A stretch of DNA of 64,000 nt from DASQFQ01 sp963802905 (GTDB lineage Bacteria; Actinomycetota; Thermoleophilia; Solirubrobacterales; Solirubrobacteraceae): NCBI GenBank assembly GCA_963802905.1, contig CAWDKH010000002.1, positions 25,194 to 89,193 on the forward strand. The letters are read 5' to 3'. The position numbers and the translations under genes were made by a program. This document shows, one piece after another, positions 45,644-54,339 of this stretch (position 1 is its first letter; the number at the start of each line of letters is the position of its first letter). The notes beneath the pieces were generated by a model, which saw only the letters and a list, made by a program, of their open reading frames with translations, was not told the DNA's origin and did not search any database.

Positions 45644-47479
45644 TCAGCGGCGCACGGTGACCCACACGCGTCCGGCGGCGAGGGCGATGCCTTCGGACCG
45701 GTGGCCGACGGAGATCCGTGCCGTGACCTTGTCGGTGCTGGGGTCGATCTTCGCCACGACGCCGTCGCTCGTGCTCACCCACACCGCGTCAGTCCCCGCG
45801 GCGACGGCGAGCGGGCCGTCGCCGACCGAGATCGCCTTGCTGACCGCGTTCGTACGCGGGTCGACGCGGGAGACGGAGTCGTCGCCGCGGTTGGCCACCC
45901 AGACCGAGCCGGCGCCCACCGCGACGGCCACCGGGTCGGACCCGGCCCGCACTTCGGCAACCACGCGCCCGGTCTTCGCGTCGATCCGGCGGACGACCTC
46001 GTTGGCGGCGTCGAGCGCCCACAGCGCGCCGGCGCCGACGGCGATCGCGGCGGGCGCCTGTGGGAGCGGCGTGCCCCAGTTCACGCGCCCCTGGAGCGAG
46101 ATCGGGTCGTGGTCGACGCGCGCCAGACCCGGCTCGATGTTCGTCGCGACCCACACCGTGGAGCCGCGGCTGGCGAGGCCACAACCCGTCGACGACGGGA
46201 CGCCTGGAGGGCGTGGGCCAGGAACCGCGCCGGCGAGCGACACCTCCCCACCGCCCAACATGTCGACCCCGCCATCGCGCGCGGTGTAGAGGTGCAGGAG
46301 CTCTCCTGGAGCGCCGACAGTGCACCCCGTGAGGATCCAGACCTCCTGTGCGGAGCCGGTCACGTTGCCGGGCGTGTTGCCGATCCCCTGCGTGCGCAGC
46401 ACGCGAGCTTGGCGCGGGTCGATCCGCGAGACCGTTTCGCTGTTGAGGTTGAGCACCCAGAGCAGGCCGGCGCCGGAGACGATCGGACCCGGCGCCTCGT
46501 CGACGTGGAGCGCGGTCGTCACCGTGTTGGTGCGCGGATCGATCACGGCGACGGAGTCGACCGGGACGCTCACCGACTCCGGCGCGTCGTCGTCGCCTCC
46601 GACTACGAGCACGGCGACGGTGACGGCCGCGACGGCGAGGAGGACGACGGCGGCTGCGACGGCGCGCCACCGCCGCCGGCCGGGGGCGGGCGCCGGCCCA
46701 GGAGCACCGTCCGCCGCAGCGTGCGACGCCTCGAGGCTGGGATCCTGGTCGAGCACCTTCTGGTGCAGCTCCCGAAGCTCTGCGCCCGGCTCAATCCCGA
46801 GCTCGTCCACGAGGACCTCGCGCGCCCGCCGGTAGGCGTCGAGCGCGTCCGCCTGGCGGCCGCTGCGGTAGAGCGCGAGCATCAACTGTCCGTGCAGGCG
46901 CTCGCGCCACGGGTGCTCGCGCGTGAGCTGTCCGAGCTCGCCGACCAGTTCAGCGTGGTGGCTGGCGGCGAGGTCGGCGTCGACCCGCAGCTCGATCGCG
47001 CTGAGCCGTTGCTCCTCGAGCCGGGCGATCTCGTCAGCCGCGAATGGTTCGTCGGCGAGGTCGGCGAGCGGCGCGCCCCGCCACAGCCCCAGCGCCTCGC
47101 GCAGGACTGCGCCCGCCTGGTCGGCCTCGTCTGCCGCGAGCGCATGACGGCCCTCCGCCACCAGGGTCTCGAACCGCTCCGCGTCGAGCTCGCCCTCCCG
47201 CACGCGGAGGCGGTAGCCGGCCGGGGTCGTGACGATCAGGTCCGGATCGCCGAACGCCTTGCGCAGCCGCGAGACATTGACCTGCACCCGCTTCCTCGTG
47301 CCGGCCGGTGCGTCCTCCCCCCACAGCACGAGCGCCAGCCGCTCGGCGCTCACCGGCTCGTTGGCGTGGAGGATGAGCACGGCCAGCAGCGCGCGCGGCT
47401 TGATGCCGCCGAGCGCCACCGCGTGGTCATCGGCACGCACCTCGAGCGGACCGAGGATCGAGAACTCCATCGCTGGCAA
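45644..47479 (-). CDS. SARP-type regulator fused through a membrane helix to a beta-propeller
   Basis: 611 residues (an internal ATG at 47470 is also possible). Residues 1-95 are the OmpR-like winged helix (LGGIKPRALLAVLILHANEP, VNVSRLRKAF), then a BTAD helical domain to about 245 (RLHGQLMLALYRSGRQADAL, YRRAREVLVDELGIEPGAEL). One helix follows (AVAAAVVLLAVAAVTVAVLV, about 272-292). The C-terminus is a seven-blade propeller with repeats such as VAVGAGSVWVANRGDDSVSR and IDPRTN. The architecture is that of a one-component sensor crossing the membrane with the propeller outside. Confidence 0.88.
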   Translation of the reverse strand: MPAMEFSILGPLEVRADDHAVALGGIKPRALLAVLILHANEPVSAERLALVLWGEDAPAGTRKRVQVNVSRLRKAFGDPDLIVTTPAGYRLRVREGELDAERFETLVAEGRHALAADEADQAGAVLREALGLWRGAPLADLADEPFAADEIARLEEQRLSAIELRVDADLAASHHAELVGELGQLTREHPWRERLHGQLMLALYRSGRQADALDAYRRAREVLVDELGIEPGAELRELHQKVLDQDPSLEASHAAADGAPGPAPAPGRRRWRAVAAAVVLLAVAAVTVAVLVVGGDDDAPESVSVPVDSVAVIDPRTNTVTTALHVDEAPGPIVSGAGLLWVLNLNSETVSRIDPRQARVLRTQGIGNTPGNVTGSAQEVWILTGCTVGAPGELLHLYTARDGGVDMLGGGEVSLAGAVPGPRPPGVPSSTGCGLASRGSTVWVATNIEPGLARVDHDPISLQGRVNWGTPLPQAPAAIAVGAGALWALDAANEVVRRIDAKTGRVVAEVRAGSDPVAVAVGAGSVWVANRGDDSVSRVDPRTNAVSKAISVGDGPLAVAAGTDAVWVSTSDGVVAKIDPSTDKVTARISVGHRSEGIALAAGRVWVTVRR

Positions 47480-47616
47480 GCGGACCCTACCCCCGCTCTC
47501 AGTCGGTAACAGCGGCGTGATGCCGCATTGCAGGGCGATTGCAACCGGCTGGGCGGACAGTGCGCCTCACCGACCGTCGGAGCCCGTCCACCGCAAGTCA
47601 TCAGGAGCACAGCGCA

Positions 47617-47961
47617 ATGAGGATCACCCGCACACTCACCACCGCGATCGCCATCGCCGCGCTCGCCGCCCCCGCCGCCCAGGCCCGGCCCGCCGACCCC
47701 GCGCAGCGGGACATGCACGCGTCGGTCGCCATCGCCGCCTCGCAGCAGTCCCAGGCGCGCCCCCTCGGCCAGGCCGGCAACGCCGACTGGAACGCGTCGC
47801 CGGTCACCAGCCCGCGGCAGGTCACCCAGGCGCCCGTCGTCGCCGACGACGACGGCTTGAGCTGGAGCACCATCGGCATCATCGGCGGCGCCCTGCTCGC
47901 CGCCGTCGCCATCGCTGCGGTCGGCGTCCGCCGCAGCCCGCGCCTGCGCGCCAACGTCTAG
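47617..47961 (+). CDS. Small exported membrane protein
   Basis: 114 residues, ATG after AGGAG. Signal peptide LTTAIAIAALAAPAAQA, a polar region rich in Gln and Ala (SQQSQARPLGQAGNADWN), then one C-terminal helix STIGIIGGALLAAVAIAAVG and a basic end (RRSPRLRANV). So it is a type I membrane protein with its middle part outside. Divergent from the membrane SARP-propeller gene (137 bases), a possible regulator or target. Function unknown. Confidence 0.7.
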   Translation: MRITRTLTTAIAIAALAAPAAQARPADPAQRDMHASVAIAASQQSQARPLGQAGNADWNASPVTSPRQVTQAPVVADDDGLSWSTIGIIGGALLAAVAIAAVGVRRSPRLRANV

Positions 47962-48006
47962 CCCGGACGGGCGAAGCGGAGGAGGCCATGTGGCACTCTG
48001 AGCCAC

Positions 48007-48357
48007 ATGGCCTCCTACTCCGTCAACCCCGCCGGCGTCGCCCACGCGCGTGAGCTGATCGAGAAGAAGCAGTACGTGCTCGACAGCGAATGGGGCGAAG
48101 TCCAGCCCAAGGCCGCCGACGAGAACGCCTACCTCGAGAAGCACTCGTGGGAGGAGTACGGCGCCTGGCACCTCGGCCTCACCGAGGGCGCCAATGACGA
48201 GACGAAAGCCCTCTACGCGTTCGTCTGCGGCGATTTCCGCCGCCTCCACCGCAGCGGCCTGATCGCCTGCGTGTACCGCGCCGCCGAGTGGCGCCACAAG
48301 GAGGTCGAGCTCGCCGCCCACGACCTGCTCCAGGAGCTCGACCGGAGGACGCTGTGA
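48007..48357 (+). CDS. Conserved hypothetical protein, 116 aa
   Basis: 116 residues. Mostly helical; conserved-looking segments are SWEEYGAWHLGLTEGANDET and RSGLIACVYRAAEWRHKEVE. It resembles a helical protein family found widely in actinobacteria and annotated only as hypothetical. The GTGA overlap with the DksA-like gene means co-translation. No metal or cofactor motif is visible. Confidence 0.7.
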   Translation: MASYSVNPAGVAHARELIEKKQYVLDSEWGEVQPKAADENAYLEKHSWEEYGAWHLGLTEGANDETKALYAFVCGDFRRLHRSGLIACVYRAAEWRHKEVELAAHDLLQELDRRTL

Positions 48358-48716
48358 CCGACCTCGACGCGGTCCGCCGCGAGCTCGAGGCGCGTCGCGC
48401 CGCAGCCACCGGGCGTGTCGCGGAGCTCGCCAAGGCGCCCGAGCTCGGCGAGGCGCAGGGCTTCGGCAAGCGCATCGGCGACGGCACGACCGAGGCGATC
48501 ACCCGCCTCACCGAGATCGGCGTCGGTCGCACGCTCGAGCAGGGGCTCGCCCGCACCGAGCGGGCGCTGGCCAAGCTCGACGAAGGCACCTACGGCATCT
48601 GCGACTCCTGCGGAGCCGAGATCCCGCCCCGGCGCCTCGAGGTGATGCCCGACAGCACGCTGTGCGTGCCGTGCTCCGCGGCTGAGGCCCCGCTGCCCCC
48701 GCCGCGCCGGCGCTAG
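48354..48716 (+). CDS. TraR/DksA-family zinc-finger protein
   Basis: 120 residues, GTG start overlapping the previous gene. Helical N-terminus (LDAVRRELEARRAAATGRVA) and a C4 zinc finger CDSCGAEIPPRRLEVMP...CVPC with four cysteines near the C-terminus (about 80-105). DksA-like proteins bind in the RNA polymerase secondary channel; short actinobacterial members resemble CarD-independent stress regulators. Here the coiled-coil tip residues cannot be compared by eye. Confidence 0.85.
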   Translation: MTDLDAVRRELEARRAAATGRVAELAKAPELGEAQGFGKRIGDGTTEAITRLTEIGVGRTLEQGLARTERALAKLDEGTYGICDSCGAEIPPRRLEVMPDSTLCVPCSAAEAPLPPPRRR

Positions 48717-48719
48717 CTC

Positions 48720-49523
48720 CTAGAGCAGGACGCGCGCGAGGGCGCGGTAGTCGTCGAGCGAGCTCGGGTCGTGGCCGAGCGGCTGCAGGCAGACGTGGTC
48801 CGCGCCGGCGTCCCAGTGCGCGGCGACCGCCTCCGCGATCGCCTCGGGCGCGCCGTGCGGGATCACGGCATCGATCAGGCGGTCGGAGCCGCCGTCGCGC
48901 AGGTCGGCCTCGGTGAAGCCGAAGCGCAGCAGGTTCGACGTGTAGTTGGACAGCCCCAGATAGAGGGCCGCGTAGCGGCGTGCGATCGCCCGCGCCGTCT
49001 CGGCGTCCTCCTCGACCACGACCGCGAGCTCGGGCGCGACCAGCGCGTCCGGCCCGATCCGCTCGCGGGCGAAGCGCGTGTGCTCCGGCGTCGTGAAGTA
49101 GGGGTGCGTGCCGAGCGAGCGCTCGACCGCGAGGTCGAGCATCTTCGGCCCGAGCGCCGCGGCGACCAGCTCCTCGCGCGGCAGCGCCAATCCGTCGAAG
49201 AACCGCCGCATCGCTGTCAGCGGGCGCGTGTAGTCGCTCGTCGCCTCTGGATGGCCAACCCCAATTCCGAGCAGGAAGCGGTCCGGGTACTCCTCCCGCA
49301 CCCGCGCTTGCGCCAAGGCCACGTCCGCCGGGTCGTGCTGCCAGATGTTGAGGATCCCGGTGGCGATCGTGATCGACGAGGCGGCCTCGAGGAACGGCCG
49401 CGCCTGCTCGACCGACGGCGAGCTGCCGATCCACACGGTGCCGTAGCCGAGCGCGTCCAGCTCGCCGACCGGCCCGGGGCCGTCGGGGAGCCGCCGCCAG
49501 ATCCCGAGCCGTCCCAGGTCCAC
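48720..49523 (-). CDS. LLM-class F420-dependent oxidoreductase
   Basis: 267 residues; GTG 49523 chosen as start since the upstream gene stops at 49526. TIM-barrel features: GTVWIGSSPSVEQARPFLEA, SSITIATGILNIWQHDPADV, RFLLGIGVGHPEATSDYTRP. The C-terminus has DAGADHVCLQPLGHDPSSLD. The MSMEG/TIGR03620-like group uses coenzyme F420 to oxidise or reduce substrates. It is the last gene of a run with the eCIS-like and serine-palmitoyltransferase-like genes. Confidence 0.88.
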   Translation of the reverse strand: MDLGRLGIWRRLPDGPGPVGELDALGYGTVWIGSSPSVEQARPFLEAASSITIATGILNIWQHDPADVALAQARVREEYPDRFLLGIGVGHPEATSDYTRPLTAMRRFFDGLALPREELVAAALGPKMLDLAVERSLGTHPYFTTPEHTRFARERIGPDALVAPELAVVVEEDAETARAIARRYAALYLGLSNYTSNLLRFGFTEADLRDGGSDRLIDAVIPHGAPEAIAEAVAAHWDAGADHVCLQPLGHDPSSLDDYRALARVLL

Positions 49524-49525
49524 CG

Positions 49526-51250
49526 TCAGTGCGTCCCCGAGCGGAGATCCGACAGGTCCTTGCGCAGGGCGTCCTTGCCGTACTGCAGCCGTCGCTCGAT
49601 GTTCCCGGGGGCGTAGTCGATGACGCTCTTGACCCAGTCGATGATCCGGCGCACGTTGCCCGACTTCAGCGGCTCGACCACCGCGCGCGTGATCTGGTCC
49701 TTGACGGCCTTGGACGCGTCGAGCTGCTTGATCGTGTCCTCGAACGGCGCCGCCACCTTGCCCGCCGACTCGGGGAGCGCCGCGCGGATCTTCGGGTCGG
49801 CGAGCAGCTGGTCCACCGTGGCGTAGTCCCACTTCGGCATCCGGTCGTCCGCCGGCTGCTTCGCGTCCGGGACCGCCTTGGGGATGTAGCGCTCCGGGGC
49901 GAACAGCCCGTCCTTGCCCATCAGCGAGGCCACGATGTCCTTGCGCTTGCGCTTCTTGACCGCGAGGTCGAATGCGCGCTCCACGTCCTCGACGCTCGCC
50001 CGGACGGCCAGCGTCGCACCGGCGAAGGTGCGATCCGCCTCGGCGCCCTGCTTATTGGTCTTGAGCACCGCCTTGAGCTGGGCGTCGGTCATCTGCTTGC
50101 CGCCGAGCTTCGTCACCGCCGGCATCAGGCGCTCGTCGCCGACGGTGTGGAAGCGCTGGCCCGCGATCTCCACGAGCGGGCCGAGCGACTTCGGCCCGTG
50201 GGCGCCCTCCCAGTCGTGGACGACAAGCCCGACGACGTCGCCGAAGCTGAGCGCGGGCACGACCGGCTTGACCTTCTTGCGCGCCTTCCAGCGCACGAGC
50301 TTGAAGGGCGCGCCCACGGTCGCGCCGATCCACTCCAGCGCGCCGCTCGGGTCGCGGTGGATCGCGAACATGATCTCGTCGGCGAGCCACTTCTCGAGCC
50401 GGTCCTCGAAGTTCGGCACCTTCTTGTCCCAGTACGCCTCGATGCTCGAGCGCGGCGTGCGCGTGTGGCTGGCGGAGAACATGTCGGTGAGGAAGTGGCA
50501 GGCGAACGCGTCCATCGCGATCGCCTCGCCGAGCAGCCGCTGGTCGCCGAGCTGGCCCGCGCTCATCGCCAGGCCGATCGCGTCGAGGTGCTGCGCGCGG
50601 TACTCGGCGACCGCGCCGAACGGCTTGCCGTCCTTCATGCGCTTCGCCTTCTCCGCCGTACTCAGGTTCACGTCGCCCTCGCGCGGGTTCGGGAAGTGCT
50701 TGATGTTGCGGGTCTTCAGCCGGCTGTAGCGCTCCTCGACCGCGTCCTTGTCGGCCTTGGAGAAGAGGCGGCCCATGTCGAGCTCCTCCGCCGTCTTGGC
50801 CTCGGTGGGGTTCTTCGGCCGGATCTTCACCAGCACGGCGTAGTAGAGCTGTCCGATGGTGGTCGGGTAGTTGCCGGACTTGTCGCGCTTGACGAGCCCG
50901 ACGTCCTCCTCGCCCGCGAGCGGCTCGCCGCGCATGATCTTCCGGATGTCGTCGATGTTCTCGAACCAGTCACCGAGCGCCACGAAGTCGCCGAAGGTCA
51001 GCTCGAGGTCCTTGAACAGCTTGCTGCCCGGCAGCCGGAAGCGGATGTTGCGGGCGGCGTCGCCGATGCCCTTGTGCTCGGGCTCGCCGAAGCGGGCGAT
51101 CGATTGGCGGACGCCCCCGATGAGGCGCGTCGTCGCCGCGTTTCCGGCCGCGCGCTGGAGTGCCAGCACCGCCGTCTCGGGAGCGCGGTCGCGCGGACCG
51201 CGCCCCGGCGTCCGGGTGGTACGACCGGACGGGAGGCGGGCGCGCTGCAT
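49526..51250 (-). CDS. Large protein with eCIS-cargo-like N-terminal motif and phospholipase-C-like helical region
   Basis: 574 residues. A basic, disordered start (1-25) leads to VLALQRAAGNAATTRLI (28-44); this LQRxAGN motif recurs at the N-terminus of actinobacterial proteins thought to be loaded by extracellular contractile injection systems, often with a DUF4157 domain, which is absent here. The middle (about 235-265) has AMDAFACHFLTDMFSASHTR, a His-Asp-His pattern like zinc-dependent phospholipase C or P1 nuclease. The C-terminal half is helical, with VKKRKRKDIVASLMGKDGLF. It follows the palmitoyltransferase-like gene by eight bases. Function is inferred, not shown. Confidence 0.7.
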   Translation of the reverse strand: MQRARLPSGRTTRTPGRGPRDRAPETAVLALQRAAGNAATTRLIGGVRQSIARFGEPEHKGIGDAARNIRFRLPGSKLFKDLELTFGDFVALGDWFENIDDIRKIMRGEPLAGEEDVGLVKRDKSGNYPTTIGQLYYAVLVKIRPKNPTEAKTAEELDMGRLFSKADKDAVEERYSRLKTRNIKHFPNPREGDVNLSTAEKAKRMKDGKPFGAVAEYRAQHLDAIGLAMSAGQLGDQRLLGEAIAMDAFACHFLTDMFSASHTRTPRSSIEAYWDKKVPNFEDRLEKWLADEIMFAIHRDPSGALEWIGATVGAPFKLVRWKARKKVKPVVPALSFGDVVGLVVHDWEGAHGPKSLGPLVEIAGQRFHTVGDERLMPAVTKLGGKQMTDAQLKAVLKTNKQGAEADRTFAGATLAVRASVEDVERAFDLAVKKRKRKDIVASLMGKDGLFAPERYIPKAVPDAKQPADDRMPKWDYATVDQLLADPKIRAALPESAGKVAAPFEDTIKQLDASKAVKDQITRAVVEPLKSGNVRRIIDWVKSVIDYAPGNIERRLQYGKDALRKDLSDLRSGTH

Positions 51251-51258
51251 GACAGTGC

Positions 51259-52503
51259 TCAGGCGGCGGGACCGGGCAGTGGCCCGTGCTCGGCCTCGAA
51301 GCGCTCCTTGACCTCGCCGAATGCGGCGAGCGCGCGATCGAGCGTCGCCCGGTCGTGCGTGGCCATCACGCTCGTGCGCAGCAGCGCGCCGCCGGGCGGG
51401 ACGGCCGGGTGCAGCGCGGTGTTGACGAACACGCCGGCGTCATACAGAGCGCGCCACAGCAGCACGCACTTCCAGTCGTCCTCGACCAGGACGGGCACGA
51501 TCGGTGTCGTGTGCTCGCCGCGGATCACGCGGTAGCCGAGCTCGTGCAGCCCGTCTTCGAGGATCCGCGCGTTCTCGATCACGCGCGCGAACAGCGGCGG
51601 GCCCTCGGGCGAGCGCACCACCCGCAGCGCGGCCAGCGCTGCGCCGACCGCGGCCGGCACGGCGCTCGCGGTGAACAGGAACGCGCGCGACTGGATGCGC
51701 AGGTAGTCGATGACCTCGTGCGAGCCGGCGATGAAGCCGCCGCACGACGCGAGCGACTTCGAGAACGTCCCCATCCGCAGGTCGACGCGGTCCTCGACCC
51801 CGAACAGCTCCGAGGCCCCGGCACCGCGCGCGCCGAGCACGCCCGCGCCGTGCGCCTCGTCGACCATCAGCCGCGCGCCGTGCGCCTCGCACAGCGCCAC
51901 GATCTCCGGCAGCGGCGGCAGGTCGCCCTCCATCGAGAACACGCCGTCGACGACCACGAGCACGCCGCCGCCGTCGTCGTCGGCGCGGTCGAGCATCTTC
52001 TCGAGCTTGTCGAGCCGGTTGTGGCGGAACGGGCGCAGCTTGGCCCGCGACAGCAGGCAGCCGTCGAGGATCGAGGCGTGGTCGCCGGAGTCGGCGATGA
52101 CGGTGTCGCCGGGCGCCAGCAGCGTCCCGAGCGTGCCCACGTTGGCCTGGTGGCCGGTGGTGAAGACGATCGCCTCCTCGGTGCCCATCCACTCCGCCAG
52201 CTCGCGCTCGAGGTCGAGGTGCAGCTGCGTCGTGCCGTTGAGCAGGCGCGAGCCGGTCAGGCCGGTGCCGTACTGCTCGAGCGCGTCGCGCGCGCCTTGC
52301 AGCACGCGCTCGTCGCCGGTCAGCCCGAGGTAGTTGTTGGAGCCGAGCATGACCCGCTCGGCGCCCTCCATCTCGACCACCGGCGCGGCGGGCGACTCGA
52401 CGAGCCGGAAGTAGGGGAGGAGGTCGGCGTCGCGCGCGGCTTGCAACTGCTCGGCGCGCTCATGGCCGCGGACCTTCGCGAAGACGTCGATGGCGGTCGG
52501 CAT
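51259..52503 (-). CDS. Alpha-oxoamine synthase (serine-palmitoyltransferase / BioF-like)
   Basis: 414 residues. PLP family: MLGSNNYLGLTGDERVLQGA, GTGLTGSRLLNGTTQLHLDL, VFTTGHQANVGTLGTLLAPG, LMVDEAHGAGVLGARGAGAS and the Schiff-base lysine in MGTFSKSLASCGGFIAG. The N-terminus (TAIDVFAKVRGHE...LLPYFRLVES) resembles serine palmitoyltransferases and related acyl-CoA condensing enzymes more than classical BioF. No biotin gene is near. It is divergent (24 bases) from a GNAT protein of a type that N-acylates sphingoid bases, which favours sphingolipid synthesis. Confidence 0.85.
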   Translation of the reverse strand: MPTAIDVFAKVRGHERAEQLQAARDADLLPYFRLVESPAAPVVEMEGAERVMLGSNNYLGLTGDERVLQGARDALEQYGTGLTGSRLLNGTTQLHLDLERELAEWMGTEEAIVFTTGHQANVGTLGTLLAPGDTVIADSGDHASILDGCLLSRAKLRPFRHNRLDKLEKMLDRADDDGGGVLVVVDGVFSMEGDLPPLPEIVALCEAHGARLMVDEAHGAGVLGARGAGASELFGVEDRVDLRMGTFSKSLASCGGFIAGSHEVIDYLRIQSRAFLFTASAVPAAVGAALAALRVVRSPEGPPLFARVIENARILEDGLHELGYRVIRGEHTTPIVPVLVEDDWKCVLLWRALYDAGVFVNTALHPAVPPGGALLRTSVMATHDRATLDRALAAFGEVKERFEAEHGPLPGPAA

Positions 52504-52527
52504 ATAGGGTGCGATCGGTTGAGCTCG

Positions 52528-53667
52528 GTGACCGTGCAGCCCGTCGCGTCGCGGCGCGATCTGAAGGAGTTCATCGAGCTGCCGTACCGATTGCATGCTA
52601 ACTCGTCGGTCTGGGTGCCCCCGCTGCGTCTGGAGCGGCGCCTGTTCCTCAACCGGCGCCTGAACGCGTTCTTCAAGCACGGCAAGGCGCAGGAGTTCAT
52701 CGCCCGCCGCGACGGCCGCGTGATCGGCCGCATCACCGCCCAGTACGACAACGCCTTCAACCGCTTCCACGGCAACAAGTGGGGCATGTTCGGCTTCCTC
52801 GAGTTCGAGGACGACCCCGACGTCGTGCCCGCCCTCCTGCAAGCCGCCGAGGGCTGGCTGCGCGAGCACGACCGCGACCACATGATCGGCCCGATGGACT
52901 TCACGATCAACGACGAGTCGGGCGTGATGATCGAGGGCTTCGAGCGCCAGCCGATGATCAAGCAGCCCTGGCACCCGCCCTACTACCAGCAGCGCTGCGA
53001 GGAGGCCGGGCTCGGCAAGGCGATGGACCTCCTGATGTGGGAGCTCGACATCTCCGACCGCGAGCACATGCTCCCGATCATCTTCACGCTCGCCGAGCAG
53101 ATCGAGGAGCGCCACGGCGTGCGGATCCGCAAGATGTCGCGGCGGTCATTGCGGCGCGACATGGATCGCTTCGCCGAGGTCTACAACCAGGCCTGGAGCG
53201 AGAACTGGGGCTTCTCCCCGTACTCCAAGGATGACCTCGACCACTACGCCCAGGAGATGCAGCTCGTCTTCGACAAGCACTGGTTCATGGTCGCCGAGAC
53301 GAAGGAGGGCGAGACCGTCGCGGTCGCCATCTCGGTCCCCGACATCAACCAGGTGCTGAAGAAGATGAACGGCAAGCTGTTGCCGCTCGGCTGGTGGTAC
53401 TTCCTGCGCCGCAGCAAGCACATGGATCGCGTGCGCGTGGGATTCCTCGGGGTCAAGCCGGCCTTCCAGCACACGGGAGTCGCGGCCGCGCTCTACGTCG
53501 AGCACTTCGACATGGCCAACGAGACGCCGCAGACGTGGGGCGAGATGGGCTGGATCCTCGAGACCAACAAGGACATGAACCGCGCGATGGAGGCGATGCA
53601 CGGGCGGATCGTGCGCCGCTACCGCGTCTACGAGAGCCCCGTCGGAAGTGGGGCTAGCCCGCCTTGA
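52528..53667 (+). CDS. GNAT-like N-acyltransferase, bacterial ceramide-synthase type
   Basis: 379 residues from GTG 52528 (TTG 52519 and GTG 52534 also fit). It reads VASRRDLKEFIELPYRLHAN, SVWVPPLRLERRLFLNRRLN and FFKHGKAQEFIARRDGRVIG, then NKWGMFGFLEFEDDPDVVPA and GPMDFTINDESGVMIEGFER. This long GNAT-fold family is often annotated only as N-acetyltransferase. I recall its opening pattern from the Caulobacter protein shown to be ceramide synthase. The pairing with a serine-palmitoyltransferase-like gene supports N-acylation of a sphingoid base. Firm as GNAT family; the ceramide role is inferred. Confidence 0.8.
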   Translation: MTVQPVASRRDLKEFIELPYRLHANSSVWVPPLRLERRLFLNRRLNAFFKHGKAQEFIARRDGRVIGRITAQYDNAFNRFHGNKWGMFGFLEFEDDPDVVPALLQAAEGWLREHDRDHMIGPMDFTINDESGVMIEGFERQPMIKQPWHPPYYQQRCEEAGLGKAMDLLMWELDISDREHMLPIIFTLAEQIEERHGVRIRKMSRRSLRRDMDRFAEVYNQAWSENWGFSPYSKDDLDHYAQEMQLVFDKHWFMVAETKEGETVAVAISVPDINQVLKKMNGKLLPLGWWYFLRRSKHMDRVRVGFLGVKPAFQHTGVAAALYVEHFDMANETPQTWGEMGWILETNKDMNRAMEAMHGRIVRRYRVYESPVGSGASPP

Positions 53668-53697
53668 GGGTGCCCTAACAGGGTGTAGGTTTTGAAC

Positions 53698-54304
53698 ATG
53701 GACCGCACTGAGGAGCTCCGGGCCTCGCCGCCCATGTTCAACTCAACGCTGCTGGACCGATTCACGCGCGTGCACCCCGCCGTCCCGGTACTGATCTACG
53801 CGCCCGTCATCGCCCTCCTGCTGCTCACCGGCGAGCAGCGCGTCGGCCTACGCCAACTCGCTCGGCCTGATGCTCGGCGGCTACGCCGTGTGGACCCTGA
53901 CCGAGTACTGGCTGCACCGCGTCGTCTTCCACTTCGAGCCGCAGCGCGGGATCGGCGCGCGGCTGCACTGGATGATCCACGGCGTCCACCACGACCATCC
54001 GAACGACCCGCTGCGCCTGGTGATGCCGCCGTCGGCCAGCGTGCCGCTCGCGACCGCGTTCTGCCTCGTGTTCTGGCTCGTGCTCGGCTCGGACTACGCG
54101 CCCGCGTTCAGCGCCGGCTTCCTGGCCGGCTACCTGGCCTACGACATGGTCCACTACCACGTCCACCATCACCGGCCGCGCACGCGCGTCGGGCGGCGGT
54201 TGCGTGAGCTGCACATGCGCCACCACTTCCAGGACGACGAGTCCGGCTTCGGCGTCAGCGCGCCCTACTGGGACCGCGTGTTCGGCACCAAGCCCCGCGG
54301 CTGA
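53698..54304 (+). pseudogene. Fatty-acid hydroxylase (sterol desaturase superfamily), one frame break
   Basis: The ATG at 53698 opens MDRTEELRASPPMFNSTLLD; a frame change near 53833-53840 moves to SASAYANSLGLMLGGYAVWT. Histidine boxes follow in the order of the FA2H/Scs7 type: EYWLHRVVFHFEP, HWMIHGVHHDHPNDP, HYHVHHH and ELHMRHHFQ. The joined protein has about 200 residues and four helices. FA2H/Scs7 enzymes 2-hydroxylate ceramide acyl chains. Downstream of the GNAT gene by 30 bases, same strand. Frame break probably an error. Confidence 0.85.
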
Positions 54305-54339
54305 GCGGGCCTTTTCGCAGGGAGGCGCGAGGCGTCGGG

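Noticed and set aside
51259..52503. Assignment as biotin gene bioF.
   Set aside because: No other biotin gene is near, and the neighbours are N-acyltransferase and fatty-acid hydroxylase; sphingoid-base synthesis fits better, though the family alone cannot decide.
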